From Siphonodentalium dalli (taxonomy: Eukaryota; Mollusca; Scaphopoda; Gadilida; Siphonodentaliidae), in the NCBI GenBank assembly GCA_032622095.1, contig CP136062.1:153628875-153692874 (forward strand): 64,000 nt of DNA. The letters are read 5' to 3'. Below, in pieces: positions 11,190 through 23,110 of this stretch. How positions within the stretch are numbered: the stretch's first letter is position 1; every line of letters begins with the position of its first letter. The position numbers and the translations under genes were made by a program. Below the pieces are notes generated by a model that ran no database searches, was not told the DNA's origin, and saw only the letters and a list, made by a program, of their open reading frames with translations.

Positions 11190-12050
11190 ACCATCATCAT
11201 CCTCACAATGCAGGCCTTATCTTTAGTTTGTTTACTCTAAGCAACGATAGAGTTATGTCTCTTCTAATAGTTAACAAAGTGACACAGCAATTTCTCCAAT
11301 GACAATTTAATGGCAGGAGTTTATAGCGATATACACCAACTAAACTATCTGTCTATTGATCAGTGCATATATATTAGAGTTATTTATCTTTTAATAGACA
11401 AGTTAATATAGGAATGAATATCAGCAACAACGGAGCTATTTCTTTGTACATAACCAGTATTGGGACTATATTCAGAAAGCATTTGATTACAGTGTTTAAT
11501 GGCTGGAGTTTATTGGAAAATCAGTTCTGAATGAATCCGTATTGTCGATATCAATGCATGAAACTAGAAATATGTCTATATGGAAAACATTGAGGGTGAA
11601 TGGGTTTTTAAGTGAGAATAGTTTTTCACTGCATATAAATATAGGTCATAATTAAAACATTAAATATGGTCTTCCAATGATCGACTCTCAATGCTGAGAT
11701 AACTTCCATTGGCTGATTAGCTTATCCAAGCAGTAAAATTAAGAGATGACCGGACTGTCGTCCGGTGAATAACACCATGTAGCATGCCACCTACTATGTG
11801 GATACCTATACAACCTATGTCTGAGATACTCAGGCAGATGAACCCCAAAATCAGCATTTTCAAATAAACAAAGATGAATAAATCTAAAATAGAAAACCTG
11901 AACAAAACGATTGTTCATAGTAGTGAACATCCATACCAAATTTCAATGCGATCCGAGCACTACTGTTCAAGTTATGACCTGAACAGACATCAGACGGACG
12001 ATGAACATCCATACCAAATTTCATGGAGATCCAAGAACTAGTTATGATAG
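11190..12050. other. no feature recognised
   Basis: I see no gene, splice-supported exon or strong repeat here. Two short 'gaacatccataccaaatttc' modules at about 11925-11945 and 12003-12022 belong to a dispersed repeat also seen near 12890 and 13085. Confidence 0.6.
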
Positions 12051-12059
12051 ATGCCCCTA

Positions 12060-13397
12060 CCAGACAGTTGCAAAACAGTAAACCCCCATTTTATTTTTAA
12101 AAAGGGGGTATAATAAACAAAGAATAAGCAACTCTAAAAGGGCTTGTGATGGTAAATACCCACACCTAATTGCATTGAGATCGTACAACCATGGCTGTGA
12201 CACTAAGCAAAACAGAACAAAAAACATAATTTTTACGAAAACAAAGACTCTAGAACAGACAAGAGCATCGCTAGGGCGTGGCAACAATATTCCATTTAGC
12301 CATTTTGAAGTCGAGAAATGGCAGTAATGCATGTGAAAATAATTGGACAGAACCCATTTTAAACTTGGCCTGTAGTTTTAGCTGGGAAACACACATACCA
12401 ACTTTGGTTCAAATCAAATAATCCAAACAGGAGTTATCAGTCGGAAACCGGACTGTTCTGAAATTGGTCAATTTCTAAGTTGAAAAGGGCTGTAACTCAT
12501 GTAAAAATAATAGGACGGAATCCATATATGAACTTGGCCTGTATTGTTAGCTGGGAAATAGAGGATCTCAAACGAGTTACTATTTTATACGGAATTTATC
12601 ATCCGAGTTCACTAAATTCGATTTGAGCCGAGGTTTACCGAGGCTCAAATAGAATTTAGTGGACGAGGTTGATAAATTACCTATAAAATACAACGAGTTT
12701 GAGATACTTTTTATCACATGATCATATAATCGCTAAAATTTTATCGAAAAGACTGAAAGAACAACAGTTAACTGCAGCCAGCGAACATTGTCCCAAAGAG
12801 CAGCGTGACGTCATTGCACGCGACGATATTACACGTGTCTATTACGCTCGAATATTACATCGGAAAATAGTGCTAATCATGTGATAAATACATATACCAA
12901 CTTTGGTTCAGATCAAATAATCCAAACTAGAGTTATTGATCGGAAACCAAAAATGTTAACGGACGGATGGACAAATGAACAGATGGAAGGACAGACATTA
13001 CATAATACAAGCTTTTTTTCTTCAAAAATATAAAAATGCAAACGTCATTGACCACTCTTTTGAAAGCAATCGTGATATCGAACCTCCACACCAAATATCA
13101 TTGAGATACAATAACCCATGGATGAGATACTCAATCAGGTGAACCGACAAAAAAACCTATCTCCAGATATACAATCCTTTGAAAGCACTCCCAATATCAT
13201 TCCATTGATTTTTCCAGATAAACAAAGGATAACTCTAAAAAGGAAATGCGAACATCATTTAATTGACTCCTGTTTTGAATGCAGACATGATGGCAAACCT
13301 ACATTCCAAATTTCTTTCAGATCTGATATTACCCATGGCTGAGATATATATATGCCCAGATGGATGGGTGGACAGACAGATGGACAAAGTCAATCTA
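12060..13397. repeat. dispersed 'accaactttggttc' modules around a palindrome at 12564-12706
   Basis: Seen: arms 'gatctcaaacgagtt' (12565) and 'aacgagtttgagatac' (to 12706) fold over ~140 bp with the centre 'gagcc gaggtttaccga ggctc'. Flanking 'aactttggttcaaatcaaat' and 'ggaaaccggac' modules occur at 12400 and 12900, one ending in a 'ggacagacggacgga'-like tail. The palindrome may be a foldback MITE inserted in the module. No gene. Confidence 0.65.
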
Positions 13398-13582
13398 CAG
13401 TAACGCCCTAATTAATCGACCCCTTAACCACAGCAGAATTATGGGTAACTTTTCAGGATTTAGTCGGAAATATGACCGAGAGCTTTCCGATGAATGGCAA
13501 CAAGCCATATTTCCGACTAAATCCTGAAAAGTTACCCACAATTCTGCTGTGGTTAAGGGGTCGATTATTTAGAGCATTACTG
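13398..13582. mobile_element. palindromic TA MITE, CAGTAATGC family, copy 2
   Basis: Seen: TA|CAGTAACGCCC ... GCATTACTG|TA, a near-perfect palindrome centred near 13478 with a slightly shortened loop. Same inner arm sequence as the copy at 5686-5896. Confidence 0.85.
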
Positions 13583-13639
13583 TAGCTTACTGCATATAAT
13601 GTATATTTACAGGCCTCAAAATATGGTGCCGGACATTTA

Positions 13640-13731
13640 CAGAATGAGGTCCCCAGAGGGTGAATTCAGTAATTCTACCCTGCACAGTGGGCTAGCATCA
13701 CTAAATTCACCCTCTGGGGACCTCATTCTGC
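13640..13731. mobile_element. 'gaggtcccc' hairpin MITE, copy 3
   Basis: Seen: hairpin 'cagaatgaggtccccagagg' closing with 'cctctggggacctcattctg'; right flank 'cttaggcctcatcttctatgg' as in copies 6 and 13. Confidence 0.8.
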
Positions 13732-13897
13732 TTAGGCCTCATCTTCTATGGAAATATCTTTATTATCAAATTAACAAGTATGTTTAGTTTTTCTTGAGAA
13801 ACCTCTTTTTTTTAGTTTAGTTTAGCATAATCGAGGTGTCCAATGGGTACAAATCACCATCTTCACTTAAATCTAAGTCTAGGTCTCCTATAGCATG

Positions 13898-13987
13898 CAG
13901 ATGAGGTCCCCGGAGGATGAAGTTGGTAACGCTATCCCATTGTGCAGTGTAGCCTCTCTAAATTCACCCTTTGGGACCTCATTCTGT
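13898..13987. mobile_element. 'gaggtcccc' hairpin MITE, copy 4
   Basis: Seen: 'cagatgaggtccccggagga' against 'ccctttgggacctcattctg', a ~90-bp imperfect hairpin. The left flank ('aggtctcctatagcatg') is shared with the copies at 23775 and 43153. Confidence 0.75.
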
Positions 13988-14140
13988 AAATGTCCAGCAC
14001 CATATTATGAGGGATGTATAATGCAGAGGACATCAGGACACCAACAACATATACTACATATGACATTTACGGCACAGACTACAGGTCATTCTATTTAAAG
14101 GCCCACTTAATTTTTGAATGCCCAGATAACATTATACACA

Positions 14141-14286
14141 AGCCTTGAAATAGGGTGTCTGTCATTTGCAGAATGATGTTCCCAGAGGGTGAATTTGGTG
14201 ATGCTAGCCCGCTATGTGGGGTAGCATCACTAAATTCACCCTCTGGGGACCTCATTCTGCAAATGACAAACACCCTATTTCAGGCT
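14141..14286. mobile_element. 'gaggtcccc' hairpin MITE, copy 5 (full palindrome)
   Basis: Seen: the palindrome extends beyond the core to the outer arms 'agccttgaaatagggtgtct' and 'caccctatttcaggct', about 146 bp in all, loop near 14212. This is the best model of the family ends, together with 25638-25891 and 60812-60940. Confidence 0.85.
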
Positions 14287-14818
14287 ACATTATACACAAC
14301 ATATCCCATATTATATACCATTTGGAAGAGGAATCAAAAATATATATATTCCACCAGAATACGGAACAGCTGTTGCCTAGGAGTGTCCACCAAGTGATAG
14401 AGATTCTCAGATTCATTCCAAGACTTCCCCCGTTGTCAACCCAAAATGCACAACCCAGAATGCACCAGAATTCAAACTAAGATATAGAGTTATTCCCCTT
14501 CCATTGAGAATAAGAATAATATACTTTATTGTACAGTCCAGGTCAAAATTAATCACAGAACACACATCGATACCTTCCCAGTTTATTCGACCGGATCAGT
14601 TGATAGTACAATGTTTTGGAGCTTTGTGTTTTGAAATGGAATATGTTGTATATAATGTGATCTGGTGATTTGAAAATTAAGTGGGCCTTTAATATTGGTA
14701 TAACACAAAACACCGACTGCTCATCAAGGCAATGATTCATAAACATTGAAAGTATATGGAATATAATGAGATTTATTATCCACTAGTTCAATATAAGGCA
14801 ATGGCAGTAGTTATTCAT

Positions 14819-14893
14819 TAGGAAATGTTCAGATAATAAGTTCAACAAAGGTCGTATGTTGAACTTATTGTCTAAACATTTCCATCCAATGAA
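14819..14893. mobile_element. small hairpin element 'aatgttcagataataag'
   Basis: Seen: 'aggaaatgttcagataataa' pairs with 'ttattgtctaaacatttcc' in a ~75-bp hairpin. Relatives: 39948-40010 and a half copy at 42905-42945. Probably a very short MITE; no target duplication could be fixed. Confidence 0.6.
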
Positions 14894-15781
14894 TATGAAA
14901 CCTTCTGAACTTCTATTATCTTTTCGCCTGTCTGTCATCTGCTCGTTTTTCATTAACACCCCTCAAAATAAATAAGAGTCCATTTTCATGAAAACAAATC
15001 AAGAACGATTATACATGTACAACATGTATATTGAAATTTAACGCTCTTCATATGAAATACAGTAATGTACTAAATAATCGACACATAATTCTGCTGTGGT
15101 TAAGGAGTCGATTATTTATGGCATTACTGTAATAAACACATCTCCAACTCAGACTTCATAATAAATATTTTCGATGAAAGCTTCCATATAGTGCAATGTA
15201 TGGCTACCTAATCAGTATTTTAAAACTGGGAGAGGGGAATGCATGGGGATCTGGACTGGCTTTTATAATTCTGTTTTGGCAGAAAAAGTCTCCTTGTAAT
15301 AATATTATTAACATTAGGCTGAATATAATGATACATGTGTTTATGGTAACCCACCCACCTCCTCGCCATTTTATTGGGTTTTTTTCAAAATTGCCTCCGA
15401 CTCATTTTTGTTCTCACTTAAATACAAAACTGTGCGACTGAAAGGTAGCGACCGGAATAAGCTGTTGCTTTAAAGATAGCTATCAACAGTCATTATTATT
15501 TTGTCATTTTATACAGCTGAATTCTATAAATCACCTTAGGAAGTGACCCACCTTCCAGTTCCTGTACCTTCAGACACCCATAACAAAAGTCTTTCCTCTC
15601 CAATTCCCCCCCCCCATAGAACAGAATGGCCGAAATAATGCTGAGTGAGAAAAATAAAATGACTTTACCACCCACCCCCACCCCTCCTGCCCATTTTTTT
15701 TTCTCCTGTAGGTATTATTTTATTTAGCCTCACTGCAAAATTATCACAATTTGTGAGCCAATTAGCAATAAAATTAGTTAC
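14894..15781. other. gene-free stretch with a solo MITE at 15060-15129
   Basis: Seen: 15060-15129 is a 70-bp internally deleted CAGTAATGC-family MITE, keeping both ends (TA|CAGTAATG ... GCATTACTG|TA). The rest, including C-rich 15605-15620 and 15668-15690, shows no recognisable gene. Sequence below 15782 is probably intron of the exon that follows on the minus strand. Confidence 0.6.
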
Positions 15782-15903
15782 CTGTTTTCTGTATTATCGC
15801 TATCATTCTGCCTATCATCCATAAGATTATAAGAATTATCCTGTTCTAAACTGTCAACAAAGGTCCCGGCATCTAATTCATATTCGTTATCAAATTTCTC
15901 CAT
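15782..15903 (-). CDS. orphan first coding exon, acidic N-terminus
   Basis: The product is not recognised. Seen on the minus strand: ATG at 15903-15901 opens an uninterrupted 40-codon frame ending AACAG|GTAACT, a good splice donor at 15781. The peptide begins MEKFDNEYELDAGTFVDSL and continues with an Asp/Asn-rich tail (MDDRQNDSDNTEN), so it is strongly acidic and lacks a signal peptide. Codon use is ordinary and there is no overlap with any repeat family of the window, which is rare here and argues for a real host exon. About 260 bases further upstream on the minus strand there is a TATATTTTA-like stretch (near 16170) beside 'gtgacgtac', a possible core promoter. The next exon would lie below 15780 but I could not identify one. 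It could also be a fortuitous open frame with a fortuitous donor. Confidence 0.5.
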
Positions 15904-16598
15904 CTTAAACCAGATATGTTACTTGTACAAGAGATTCAACAATTTCATAAATCAAGTTAATAATCCCTCTGAATTATTAAATTTAGTTTTAATTCATTTC
16001 AGAAATTAATCCAAGTAACCGAATATATCCACATGAAAATCCACTCATGAATACAGAACAATATATCACAATTCCGGGCAAATTTCGATGCTTTTTCAGT
16101 GAAGGTTTCGAACCAATAAGATCGATAAGACAAATGAGAATTCACCACTTAGTACGTCACCATAAAATATAAACAGCTCGGTACTCGATGATCACTGAAC
16201 CAATTTTCAACAAGGCAATCCCTTTGAAAGCAAACAAAAACTTGAGACATATATAGCTGTGTTATGTAAGGAAAAGTAAACAACACTGGTTACTGCTTCA
16301 GAAATACATTATCTGATTATGTACTCAATAACTCATGCTTAAATTTATTGTAATTCTCCGTAACTTAAGAATAATATAGGCCTGTTGAAGGAGCTTAATA
16401 TCATAATGTTATAAGTAAATTTACTGTGAAACCATAATTAAGATTTTTGGAGTAAATTCCTATGCAAAGAATATGGGTCAATGTTCTCTGAGAATACCAA
16501 CATAATCTTGAATTTCAAAGGTGTTTTGTTGGTCTTCTGACAGGAAAATGTGAACATGCTAATATTAATGAAACCATGACTGAACTTGATATTATACC
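15904..16598 (-). promoter_or_regulatory. possible 5' UTR/promoter region of the orphan exon
   Basis: Seen only: unique AT-rich sequence without the window's repeat families, with a TATA-like 'tttatattttatgg' on the minus strand near 16160-16175 and a CRE-like 'tgacgta' next to it. Assignment as promoter is inference from position alone. Confidence 0.25.
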
Positions 16599-16750
16599 AA
16601 TAACATGATAGCCGGGCGTTATGGTTTATTAATGGCCGGACAGGAATGATTAACAGCCGGAGGGCCTTTTAGCGGCCCGAGATGCAGTCGAGTTTTGCTA
16701 ATAGGCCCGAGGGCTGTTAATCATTCAACACCCAACAAAATCATGTTATT
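16599..16750. mobile_element. ~150-bp palindromic element with 'aataacatgat' ends
   Basis: Seen: 'aataacatgatagccgggcg' at the left and its diverged complement ending 'tcatgttatt' at the right, with internal pairs 'aatgattaacagcc' and 'ggctgttaatcatt'. GC-rich core ('ggcccgag' repeats). No target duplication could be defined. Flanking 16751-16936 holds a poly-A run but no gene. Confidence 0.6.
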
Positions 16751-16936
16751 ACTATTATTACCACTCTGTCCTCGCAGGATCACATGATTGGTGACTTAAC
16801 CAGAAGCAGGAGGAGGGCGTTAAAAAAAAAACAAAGGTTCATTAACGCCTGCCGCTCGATTTTCAGTCAAAATTATGGAATCTTCCCAAGAGGGTAAAAT
16901 ACAGTTAATCTACTAGAGAACGCCCTCTTTCGGGGA

Positions 16937-17039
16937 GAGCTTTCCAATGAATGGCAACAAGCCATATTTCTGACTAAATCCTGAAAAATTACCCATAATT
17001 CTTCTGTGGTTAAGGAGTCGATTATTTAGGGCATTACTG
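16937..17039. mobile_element. CAGTAATGC-family MITE, right half only (copy 4)
   Basis: Seen: from the palindrome centre 'ggggagagctttcc' to GCATTACTG|TA; the left arm is missing. 17040-17860 next to it shows no gene. Confidence 0.8.
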
Positions 17040-17859
17040 TATATAAATTATAAAAATAGAGACAGGATAAGGTAAACTACTCTACAATCAGTCAACATAA
17101 ATTCACCCCTACATAACATAGCAGTCAAATCTCCAGGTAATCTCAAAATAATGTGATTACATTGAAGTAAAGAGATGTCATCAGGTAGCAATACACGATT
17201 TCCAGCAATTTTGCCAACCTTGGAGCGGGTACTGTACTTCAAATCAATGCTGAGCCATTATCTTTGGCATACATGTAGGTCCCATCAAGCATGTTTTAAT
17301 TTCGACAGAAATTTTAGGTGTAATCATTTGTCTGTACTTTAGCTTCTTCGTACAATTTCTCATTGAGTTATGCCCCTTGGTTTGCACACACAAAACGCTC
17401 AAATTTACCCATTTTTTTTACTCAAATTGACCATTTTCAACCCAAAAACAGACCATGATAGAGCAAATGTCAGTAAATAAGCTTCTTCCATCTGATAGAG
17501 CTATGTTAGAGCTGAGAAATATTTGAAATATAAAAAAAGTTATCATATCAATTTGAAAAAAATGTCTTGCGAGCCCAGATGACAGAATTCAGGGGAGATA
17601 AATCGGGCTATTTTCCTGTAACCAATAACACTGAGTTGGCCTTCACTGAATACGAAAACCCTGTTGCGTATCCAAATTTTTAACTTTTTTGAGAATTTTC
17701 CCAGTTTTGTAAAATAATTAAACCTTCAAACCAGTAATGACACAGTTAACACGGGCTACACTGGCTGTTATGCCCCCCAGATACTTATTTTTCAGACCCC
17801 CTACAACCTGTGAAATCGTGTACTGCTACCTCATTCTAAATTCTAATTATTTTCATTCC

Positions 17860-19990
17860 TGTCGTGAGAGTGATCATCTGAAATGTGTTTCTGGAACAAT
17901 ACTCAACCTGAAACCACAGTACAGCTAATCCTAACTGGACGTATCTTCCAGAATATGCCTCTCAAAAGTCTAAAGTTTGGGAAATGAGAACCTTACACAA
18001 CATTACAAGACAAAATTTGGTGAGCAATTTTGCACTCTGGTTGTTACAGCAGGCCTAGCATCAATATTAAGATTTGTTCGAACAAAAGGCAGCACTTTTG
18101 ATATCACCGACATGAGTCAATAGCAAGATAAACCAAAGAAGAATGCAATAATGATAAAATATTTGGATGCCTAATACTTAAAAATCCAACTAGAATGGAT
18201 AACGGGAATATATCATTTGCCCCTCTTATGAAAGCAGTCATGACGGCGAGCATAATACCAAATTTCATTCAGATCCGATAACCATAAGATATGCCTAGAT
18301 GGATGGATGAACAGATGGATGGATGAACATTTTTCTTCAAAAAGTCGGGGTATAATTATTTCTTACCTATATTGAACATAATCCTCTGAAATGTGGTCCT
18401 GGAACATATCATTCAGCCTGCTATCCTAACAGGATGTATCTTCCAAAAACTACCGCTCAAAAGTCCAAAGTTTGGGAAATGAGAATCTTAAACCACATTA
18501 CAAGAGAAAAGTTGGTGTGAAAGAACTTAACCCAATTTCACACTCTAGTTGTTCCAGCAGGGCCTAGCATCAATATTAAGATTGGTTTGAACAAAAGGCA
18601 GCACTTTTGATATCACCGACATGAGTCAACATGAATTCTCCGTTTACATGATGATAATTAACAGCCAGAGAAATCCAAGGAGTATGTGTATAATAGCATC
18701 ACGATTACACAAATTTTCATAGTTCATTATTGATAATGAATTTTATCCGCTAAACTACGGTCCTGGAGCATATGTCGGCCTAGAACCTCAGTGTAGCTAA
18801 ATTCTCCGAGAAGTTGTGAAAATGAGAACCTAGGTTACACCAGAAAACAAAACATAGAATATCTAAAGCCATTTGGCACTCTAGTGGTTGCAGCACAGAT
18901 AGCCTAATTAACACTTTAAGTGGCACTTTTGATACCATGGACATACATCAATCAATACATTTAGAACAGTAATTATCACCTTACATGACACCATCTGGAG
19001 AAACTCCAGTAGATTGCAATGATATCGAAGTAAAAAGATGCCATTTTATCCCAAATTTTTGAAAATTACTTTCATAGTTCTCACAAGGGTGCTCCTTTAA
19101 GAATTGGTCCTGGAAAATAATGGTATATCCTGCAGCTACCACTCAGAAATGTAGTCAAGTTGAGAACCTTATATCACAAGACAAAGTTCTGGTGTGAAAT
19201 AATTTAAACTCACACTTAAGCTACACTTAAACAAGTTGGAAACTTAGTACCCTATATGGTACCCTATAGTGGTAAAAACAATGCCTATAACCCTTTACCC
19301 AACAAACCGGCCAAAACTGGCCAAATAAAGCTTCAACAGCCTAAAATATCTTCGGTCTGTCTCAATAGAACCATACAAATATGGATATCATTGGAACCGG
19401 CTCCTTGACCACATTGTGATAGTTACAGTTATGCCCTGTGCCAATGCATTCTCTTATATATGCGAGTCGACCATAGGTCACCTCGCATATATAAGAGAAT
19501 GCATTGGCCTAAAAAAAAAAAAATTAACACTTTTTACCATTTTTTCTTACATTCTTTAACAATTTTATAATTTTTAATGTGTTAAGCCAATGCATTCTCT
19601 TATATATGCGAGTCGACCATATGGACTCGCATATATAAGAGAATGCATTGGCACAGGGCCATTCTATCACATTATACAGATGTCTTATTTAAAATTTAAA
19701 CTATATTCATACCTATTATGAACATGATCCTCTAAGATATGGTCCCGGAACATCACTCAGTCTGGAGCCCCAACTAAATCCTAAGAAGGGGATACATGTA
19801 TCCTACAGCTGCTGCTCAAAGGTATAAAGTATGGGAAATGAGACCCGCACACTAAATCCATTTGGTACCATAGTGGTCACAGCACGGCCTAGCACCAATA
19901 AAAACAATTGGTTTATACTTTAAGCAGGCCTCTTGATATTAGAATTAGAATAATTATCGCCTACGTGAGTGCCAGTTTATGTTGACACAT
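17860..19990. repeat. old tandem array, ~350-500-bp degenerate units
   Basis: Seen: about five diverged units each with 'tcctctgaaatgtggtcctg', 'aaagtttgggaaatgagaa', 'gcagggcctagcatcaatat' and 'gcacttttgatatcaccgac', starting near 17870, 18380, 18750, 19090 and 19730. The last two are separated by the TTAA-type element at 19291-19660, so that element inserted into the array. No coding. Confidence 0.7.
19291..19660. mobile_element. TTAA element (CCCTTTACCC ends), right end lost
   Basis: Seen: left end CCCTTTACCCAACAAA preceded by ATAA (expected TTAA), body identical in plan to the intact copy at 60083-60474, with two hairpins built on GCCAATGCATTCTCTTATAT at 19446-19507 and 19590-19652. The last ~15 bp of the right terminal repeat is gone. 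The spacer between the hairpins is 'tttaccattttttcttacat' and similar AT-rich sequence. Confidence 0.8.
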
Positions 19991-20267
19991 GGACAATATT
20001 TCTTGCCCTAAACAAATATAGCTATCATGGATAGCAAACATTAAAGGTAGGAAGATTCCCGAACCACTAGGACCAGTGTTATCGACAGATTGATTGCCGA
20101 TAATTTAATAATTATTTATGTCCAGAAGATAAATACATTAATACCATGACTGTGGTCTAAGTATTTGTCTATAATTCCATATATATCCTCTGACAATAAA
20201 GGTTTTATTTTTTATACCAAATATAGAATTGAAACTACAAGATTCTGCTTGTCATGTCCGTTTTATA

Positions 20268-20682
20268 AAGGCCCTTACACACAGCGTTTACGGCTTGGCA
20301 TGCCGCGTAATACACCAACTTAGAACACATTATATGTAATGGGTGCTTGCACATGACGTAAGATACAGGCTGCATCGCAGAAAATGCAGAAAACACTGCC
20401 ACAGGATTACATCGCTGTCCTAATTTGGCAGTACGGTGCCACGTGTACCACGCATTTTTCTCTGCAGTTGTTCGGTAAATTCCGATGTTTGCAGTGATCA
20501 TATAGAACGATGACACTGGAACAATGAAACCATGATATCAAGGGAAACATACGAGTAACAGCAGAAAACGTCATCGCCGCAGAAAATGCCATCGCCACAG
20601 AAATGCAGTTGCCACAGAAAAACACGTGGCATGTCACGCGTATCGCGCAATACTCACAGCGACGCCATGTGGAAGGGTCTTA
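20268..20682. mobile_element. possible ~415-bp element with GGCCCTTACACA ends
   Basis: Seen: left 'aaggcccttacacacagcg' and right 'cgccatgtggaagggtctt' are imperfect inverted repeats. Between them a short tandem of 'cagaaaatgccatcgcc' occurs near 20560-20610. Short minus-strand open frames cross it but resemble no family. No clear target duplication. Confidence 0.45.
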
Positions 20683-20689
20683 AATAGAT

Positions 20690-21010
20690 TTTCTGGTACG
20701 AGGATTCAGATTATTTTCCATTGGTACACAGGATTCATACCCCTCTGTTAGCTGGTACTCGGGATTCATATGCTCACTTAAACTGGTATTCAGGATTCGA
20801 CACATAGACTATGCAGCTTTTATAGCACAATATTACACCAATTTTGATTATTTTCCAGTCCAAATGACATATTTTGATGTAATTCTTGATATGTTGAAGT
20901 GGTGGATATATCACTTCTGCAAATGTATGTTAACTATGATATTAGTGTGAAATTACTGCCCCTCTCTGTTAACTGGTATTCAGGATTCAGGGGGGGGGGG
21001 GTAAGGGTGC
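20690..21010. repeat. scattered 'ctggta..aggattca' repeats and poly-G
   Basis: Seen: 'ctggta(c/t)(t/g)c.ggattca' recurs near 20692, 20752, 20785 and 20970, ending in a run of G at 20990-21001. Non-coding. Confidence 0.6.
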
Positions 21011-21099
21011 GACACCCTTATGATACAGCACATAGAGAAATTCCAAAAGAATATAATCTTGTACAATGATATTGGAATAAAGATATGCCATTATAAGTA

Positions 21100-21227
21100 C
21101 AGTTATGCCCTAAGTAATCGACCCCTTAACCACATCAGAATTATGGGTAACTTTTCAGGATTTAGTCCAAAATATGGCTTGTTGCCATTCATTGGAAAAC
21201 TCTCGGGGATTACTTAGAGCATTACTG
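21100..21227. mobile_element. CAGTAATGC-family MITE, right arm deleted (copy 5)
   Basis: Seen: TA|CAGTTATGCCC opens the left arm through 'gaaaactctcgggg', then jumps to the last ~20 bp of the right arm (ATTACTTAGAGCATTACTG|TA). Confidence 0.8.
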
Positions 21228-21404
21228 TAGGATGATTCCAGAATATCTAAAAGTGTTTTCGACTGATTGATTTCCAGATCAAAATATTTGTCTATAATTC
21301 CATATATACCCTCCTACAATAAAAGTTTAATTTTTTATCCCAAATATAGAATTAAATCTACAGAAATTTTGCTTGTCATGTCCATATTATAACATCTAGA
21401 TTAA

Positions 21405-21737
21405 AGGGGGACTGTACACTAAATCCAGTCATTTATGGGACCATCTAGCTCGAGCTCCTATTATACTCAACAGAATATATGCAACCAATGAATGAATTTG
21501 AGCCAGGGATTAGTGCAAAATACACTCATGCGCTCGATGAACACGGTAATTATAATGAAAATGGGTTAATGACTCGAGACATAAACTCATTTTCATTATA
21601 ATTACCATGTTGTTTTACATGGTACATGAAGTAAATGAGTGTATTTTGCACTCATCCATGACTCAAATTCATTCATTTGTTACATATATTCTGAAGATGG
21701 TCCCATAAATGGCTGGATTTAGTGTATTAGTCCCCCT
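21405..21737. mobile_element. TTAA-flanked MITE, AGGGGGACT ends
   Basis: Seen: TTAA at 21401-21404 and 21738-21741; ends AGGGGGACT with a matching 'acactaaatcca' and 'catttatgggaccatc' in each arm. The palindrome continues through 'gagtgtattttgcac' and 'cattataattacc' to a centre near 21575. 333 bp. A tiny relict of the same ends lies at 47201-47255. TTAA flanks suggest piggyBac-like; a TA-flanked reading is also possible. Confidence 0.75.
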
Positions 21738-21756
21738 TTAATTCTTCCACACAGGA

Positions 21757-21830
21757 GCTTCCTGAAATTATCCGAAAACCCTGTGCCAATGCATTCTCTT
21801 ATTTTTGGGAGTCTCCCATAGCGAGCCTAA
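21757..21830. mobile_element. fragment of the CCCTTCCATGACTGGAG element
   Basis: Seen: 'ggagcttcctgaaatt' followed by 'ccctgtgccaatgcattctc' and one hairpin arm, then unrelated sequence. A one-sided remnant of the family at 25160 and 61353. Confidence 0.6.
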
Positions 21831-22129
21831 AAGGGAGGTTTAATGGAGACTGTATGCCAATTTCAATAAATTCCCTATAATAACAATGATCTAATGTCGA
21901 TAATATATAGATAAATAATAAATTTTAGTCGAAGATGATTTCTGTTAAACTTCTGTAAAATTTGCATGTACAAGATGTAATCAAATTAATAGATGGATAG
22001 TGAATTGGAAAAACGTACGTGTGGCAAACATTGAGGGCTTATAATTATGTTGATACGGGACGTGAACTCATGCCACTCACTGGCTAAATAAAATAAAAGG
22101 TTGCAGACCCCAAGTCCCCCGAATCAAGG

Positions 22130-23110
22130 TGGCTTTTAGGGACATTGGATTTTTTAAGGTGAGCCATGTACCAAATATCAAGAAATTCCAATGAATATAT
22201 TGCTCAAATTATCATGCAGACAACCCAAAAACAGTAATTTCTAAGTGGAAAAAGGAGCATAACTCTGTCAAAAATCATCAGACTGTGACCAAATATAAAC
22301 TTGGGCTCCATCTTTTCAAATGTAAACCAGGTACCAAATATCAAGAAATTCTGTTGAATATTGCTCAAGTTACCATGCAGACAACACCAAAACAGCGATT
22401 TCTAAGTCGAAAAAGGTTGCAGACCCCACATCCCCCGAATCGAGGTGGCTTTTTATGAAGTTGTTTTTTTTAAAGAACAAAGAACTCAAATTTGGCCAAA
22501 TCTGACTCAAACTAGACGATGACCTGCATGTTCTCAAAGGTGAATCACACAACAAGTATCGAGAGATTCTTTTGAAGATTGCTCAATTTATCATTGAGAC
22601 AACACAAATGTTATTTCTAAATGGAATAAAATAGAACTTGGCCTGCATCTTCTAAAATGAGAACCATGCACCAAATATCAAGAAATTCTCTTGAATATTG
22701 CGGACAACGTGAAATCAGTGATTTCTAAGTTGAAATAGGGGCATAACTCAGTCAAAAGTTATCGGACCATGACCAAATTCGAACTTGGCCTGCGCCTTCT
22801 CAAATGTGAACCACATACCAATATCAAGAAATGTTACATGGCTCTCCCTGTTCATTGGAAAACATTTCGGGGAAAATAAATTTCCAGCAACCATCCCTCC
22901 CCATATCAATAGTTGAGTTTTTATAAAAACTTGACTAAAACAAATCTATGACACTATTTTTGAAGACATGTTTGCATTATTGTTTCTAAAAACAACAAGA
23001 GAAACATCACGGGTTACAAATATATCACATAAAATATTTAAAATCACAAATGTTACATGTACATGGTCTCTCCCTGTTCATTGGAAAGCATTTTGAGGAA
23101 AAAAAATTCA
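22130..23110. repeat. ~170-bp degenerate tandem repeats and a 50-bp duplicate
   Basis: Seen: 'accaaatatcaagaaattc' with 'gctcaaatta.catgcagaca' and 'ttctaagt.gaaaaaggagca' recurs about five times to 22830. After it, 'ctctccctgttcattggaaa' with 'catttcggggaa' appears at 22840 and again at 23075. No gene seen to 23450. Confidence 0.65.

Noticed and set aside
20235-20637. Two minus-strand open frames, 76-93 codons
   Set aside because: They overlap an inverted-repeat element and short internal tandem repeats, with no protein features.
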